A stretch of DNA of 12,599 nt. Origin: Gemmatimonadota bacterium. GTDB taxonomy: Bacteria; Gemmatimonadota; Gemmatimonadetes; Gemmatimonadales; GWC2-71-9. This document shows positions 11,894 to 12,599 of this stretch, one piece after another. The position numbers and the translations under genes are program-made. The stretch covers positions 1 through 12,599 of the forward strand of contig JANYAG010000353.1 of assembly GCA_025361465.1 (NCBI GenBank), written 5' to 3'. A model generated the notes under the pieces. That model was given only the letters and a program-made list of their open reading frames with translations, was not told where the DNA came from and did not search any database. Each line of letters opens with the position of its first letter. Position 1 is the first letter of the stretch.

Positions 11894-12335
11894 CCTCCAG
11901 GCACTGGACGCGCTCGAGCGAGCCGCGTTCAGTGATCCCTGGACCGCCGCGCAGCTGGCGCAGACCCTGCGGCAGGACTCGACGATCAGCCTGGTGATCG
12001 AGGAGGCGGCCGGTCGGCTGGTCGCCTATGCCTTCGGGCGCGTGCTGATGGACGAGGCCGAGATTCTTACCCTCGCCGTGCACCCGAGCCAGCGTCGTGG
12101 CGGTCTCGGGCGCAGGCTGCTCGAGGGGGTGCTCGCGGCCATGGCCATCCGGGGGATCCGCTTCGTCTGGCTCGAGGTGCGGGTCTCGAACGAAGCCGCC
12201 CGCGCCTTGTACACCGAGGCGGGATTCATCGCCTCCGGCGTCCGACGGAGCTATTATCGTCGGCCGGTGGAGGACGCCCTGGTTCTGAAGCGCGACCTGT
12301 CCACGTTCGCGTCGGCGCGACCACCGCTGCGCTGA
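11853..12335 (+). CDS. rimI: N-alpha-acetyltransferase RimI (GNAT family)
   Basis: RimI-type GNAT enzymes transfer acetyl from acetyl-CoA to protein N-termini, in E. coli ribosomal protein bS18, and often sit beside tsaB. The 160-residue product has the GNAT fold in order: an N-terminal FQLRPASAADLQALDALE helix, SDPW near residue 30, the strand ILTLAVHPSQRRGGLGRRLL with acetyl-CoA loop R-R-G-G-L-G near 80-85, LEVRVSNEAARALYTEAGF near 107-125, and RRSYYRRPVEDALVL near 133-147 with the two tyrosines of the family's YY motif. ATG 11853 is chosen because the GNAT domain starts straight after it; an in-frame ATG at 11787 would add 22 low-complexity residues encoded inside tsaB. It overlaps the tsaB end by 41 bp in another frame. 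The actual substrate is uncertain, since GNAT assignments by similarity often are. Confidence 0.88.
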   Translation: MADSFQLRPASAADLQALDALERAAFSDPWTAAQLAQTLRQDSTISLVIEEAAGRLVAYAFGRVLMDEAEILTLAVHPSQRRGGLGRRLLEGVLAAMAIRGIRFVWLEVRVSNEAARALYTEAGFIASGVRRSYYRRPVEDALVLKRDLSTFASARPPLR

Positions 12336-12344
12336 AGCGATCCA

Positions 12345-12410
12345 AGGTTTCCACCGAGTCGGAGGCAGGTTTCCCCCGTTCGCTGGAGCATTACTGACGT
12401 CCGACTGACG
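12345..12410 (+). repeat. Phased short direct repeats in the ssb leader
   Basis: The 87-nt gap between rimI and ssb holds two pairs of direct repeats. AGGTTTCC occurs at 12345-12352 and 12367-12374, a 22-bp period. ACTGACG occurs at 12393-12399 and 12404-12410, an 11-bp period. The spacings are about two and one helical turns, so copies of each pair face the same side of the DNA, as expected for a protein-binding site. No convincing -10/-35 pair was found, though CATTAC at 12390-12395 is a weak -10 candidate. An operator for ssb is possible but unproven. Confidence 0.4.
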
Positions 12411-12412
12411 AT

Positions 12413-12416
12413 GGAG
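12413..12416 (+). promoter_or_regulatory. ssb ribosome-binding site
   Basis: GGAG lies 6 nt before the ATG at 12423, an ideal Shine-Dalgarno spacing. It decides the start: an in-frame ATG at 12411 would place the GGAG inside the coding sequence and leave no ribosome site of its own. Confidence 0.65.
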
Positions 12417-12422
12417 CTGATC

Positions 12423-12599
12423 ATGAGCAAGAGTCTGAACAAGGTGACCCTGCTGGGCAATCTCGGCGCCGACCCCGAGGTGCGCAGCACCCCCAATGGC
12501 AGTCGCGTGGCGACCCTCTCCCTCGCCACCTCACGGCAGTGGAAGGGTGCCGACGGCCAGAAGCAAGAGAACACGGCTTGGCACCGGGTGATCTGCTGG
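12423..12599 (+). CDS. ssb: Single-stranded DNA-binding protein, 5' part
   Basis: SSB coats single-stranded DNA during replication, repair and recombination and recruits partners through its acidic C-terminal tip. Only the first 59 residues are inside the window; the frame is open to the last base. They show the OB-fold start typical of SSB: MSKSLNKVTLLGNLGADPEV, then the R-x-T-x-x-G-x-x-V-A-x-x-x-L-A-T pattern, and a W-H-R-V-x-x-W strand at the edge (residues 54-59). The C-terminal partner-binding tail cannot be seen. It is separated from rimI by 87 nt with its own ribosome site, so it is probably a separate transcription unit. Confidence 0.93.
   Translation, partial: MSKSLNKVTLLGNLGADPEVRSTPNGSRVATLSLATSRQWKGADGQKQENTAWHRVICW

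Noticed and set aside
12411..12422. Upstream ATG for ssb
   Set aside because: In frame, but it would put the well-spaced GGAG inside the gene and leave no ribosome site for the upstream start.

Overview
The window is a densely packed, high-GC bacterial chromosome segment with every gene on the + strand. No gap exceeds about 95 bases. It carries two lipoprotein genes, one of them bamD, so the cell is a diderm with an outer membrane. SecA is long (1047 residues) with extra inserted segments, and (p)ppGpp metabolism is handled by a Rel of the bifunctional type. My best guess is Gemmatimonadota or a neighbouring high-GC diderm phylum, from gene content and protein flavour only; no taxonomic marker in the window settles it.

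Region 1 (2-5726) reads as one envelope/export operon: the 3' end of a TPR protein, a TPR-like lipoprotein of unknown role, bamD (outer-membrane protein assembly), nadD (NAD synthesis) and secA (preprotein translocase motor). Four of the genes are joined by 4-bp start/stop overlaps or a 4-nt gap. The neighbourhood links protein export through the inner membrane with insertion into the outer membrane.

Region 2 (5727-8661) begins with a 92-nt gap holding two adjacent GC-rich inverted repeats that can fold in several competing ways. It then carries radC and rel, joined by a GTGA overlap.

Region 3 (8662-12335) starts with a 72-nt gap. This contains a good -10 element placed 6 nt before the uvrB ATG and a GAAC-N7-GAAC direct repeat that matches the alphaproteobacterial LexA (SOS) operator pattern. 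Downstream, uvrB, tsaE, tsaB and rimI are chained by overlaps. TsaE and TsaB belong to the tRNA t6A37 pathway; RimI is an N-alpha-acetyltransferase commonly encoded beside them.

Region 4 (12336-12599) holds an 87-nt leader with two pairs of short direct repeats spaced 11 and 22 bp apart, followed by the start of ssb, which runs off the window.

I see no mobile element, CRISPR array, tRNA, rRNA, prophage or defence module. Nothing in the window looks like an undescribed multi-gene system. The most interesting signals are regulatory: the SOS-like site and leaderless-type promoter at uvrB, the hairpin cluster before radC and the phased repeats before ssb. One uncharacterised lipoprotein beside bamD is also worth attention.
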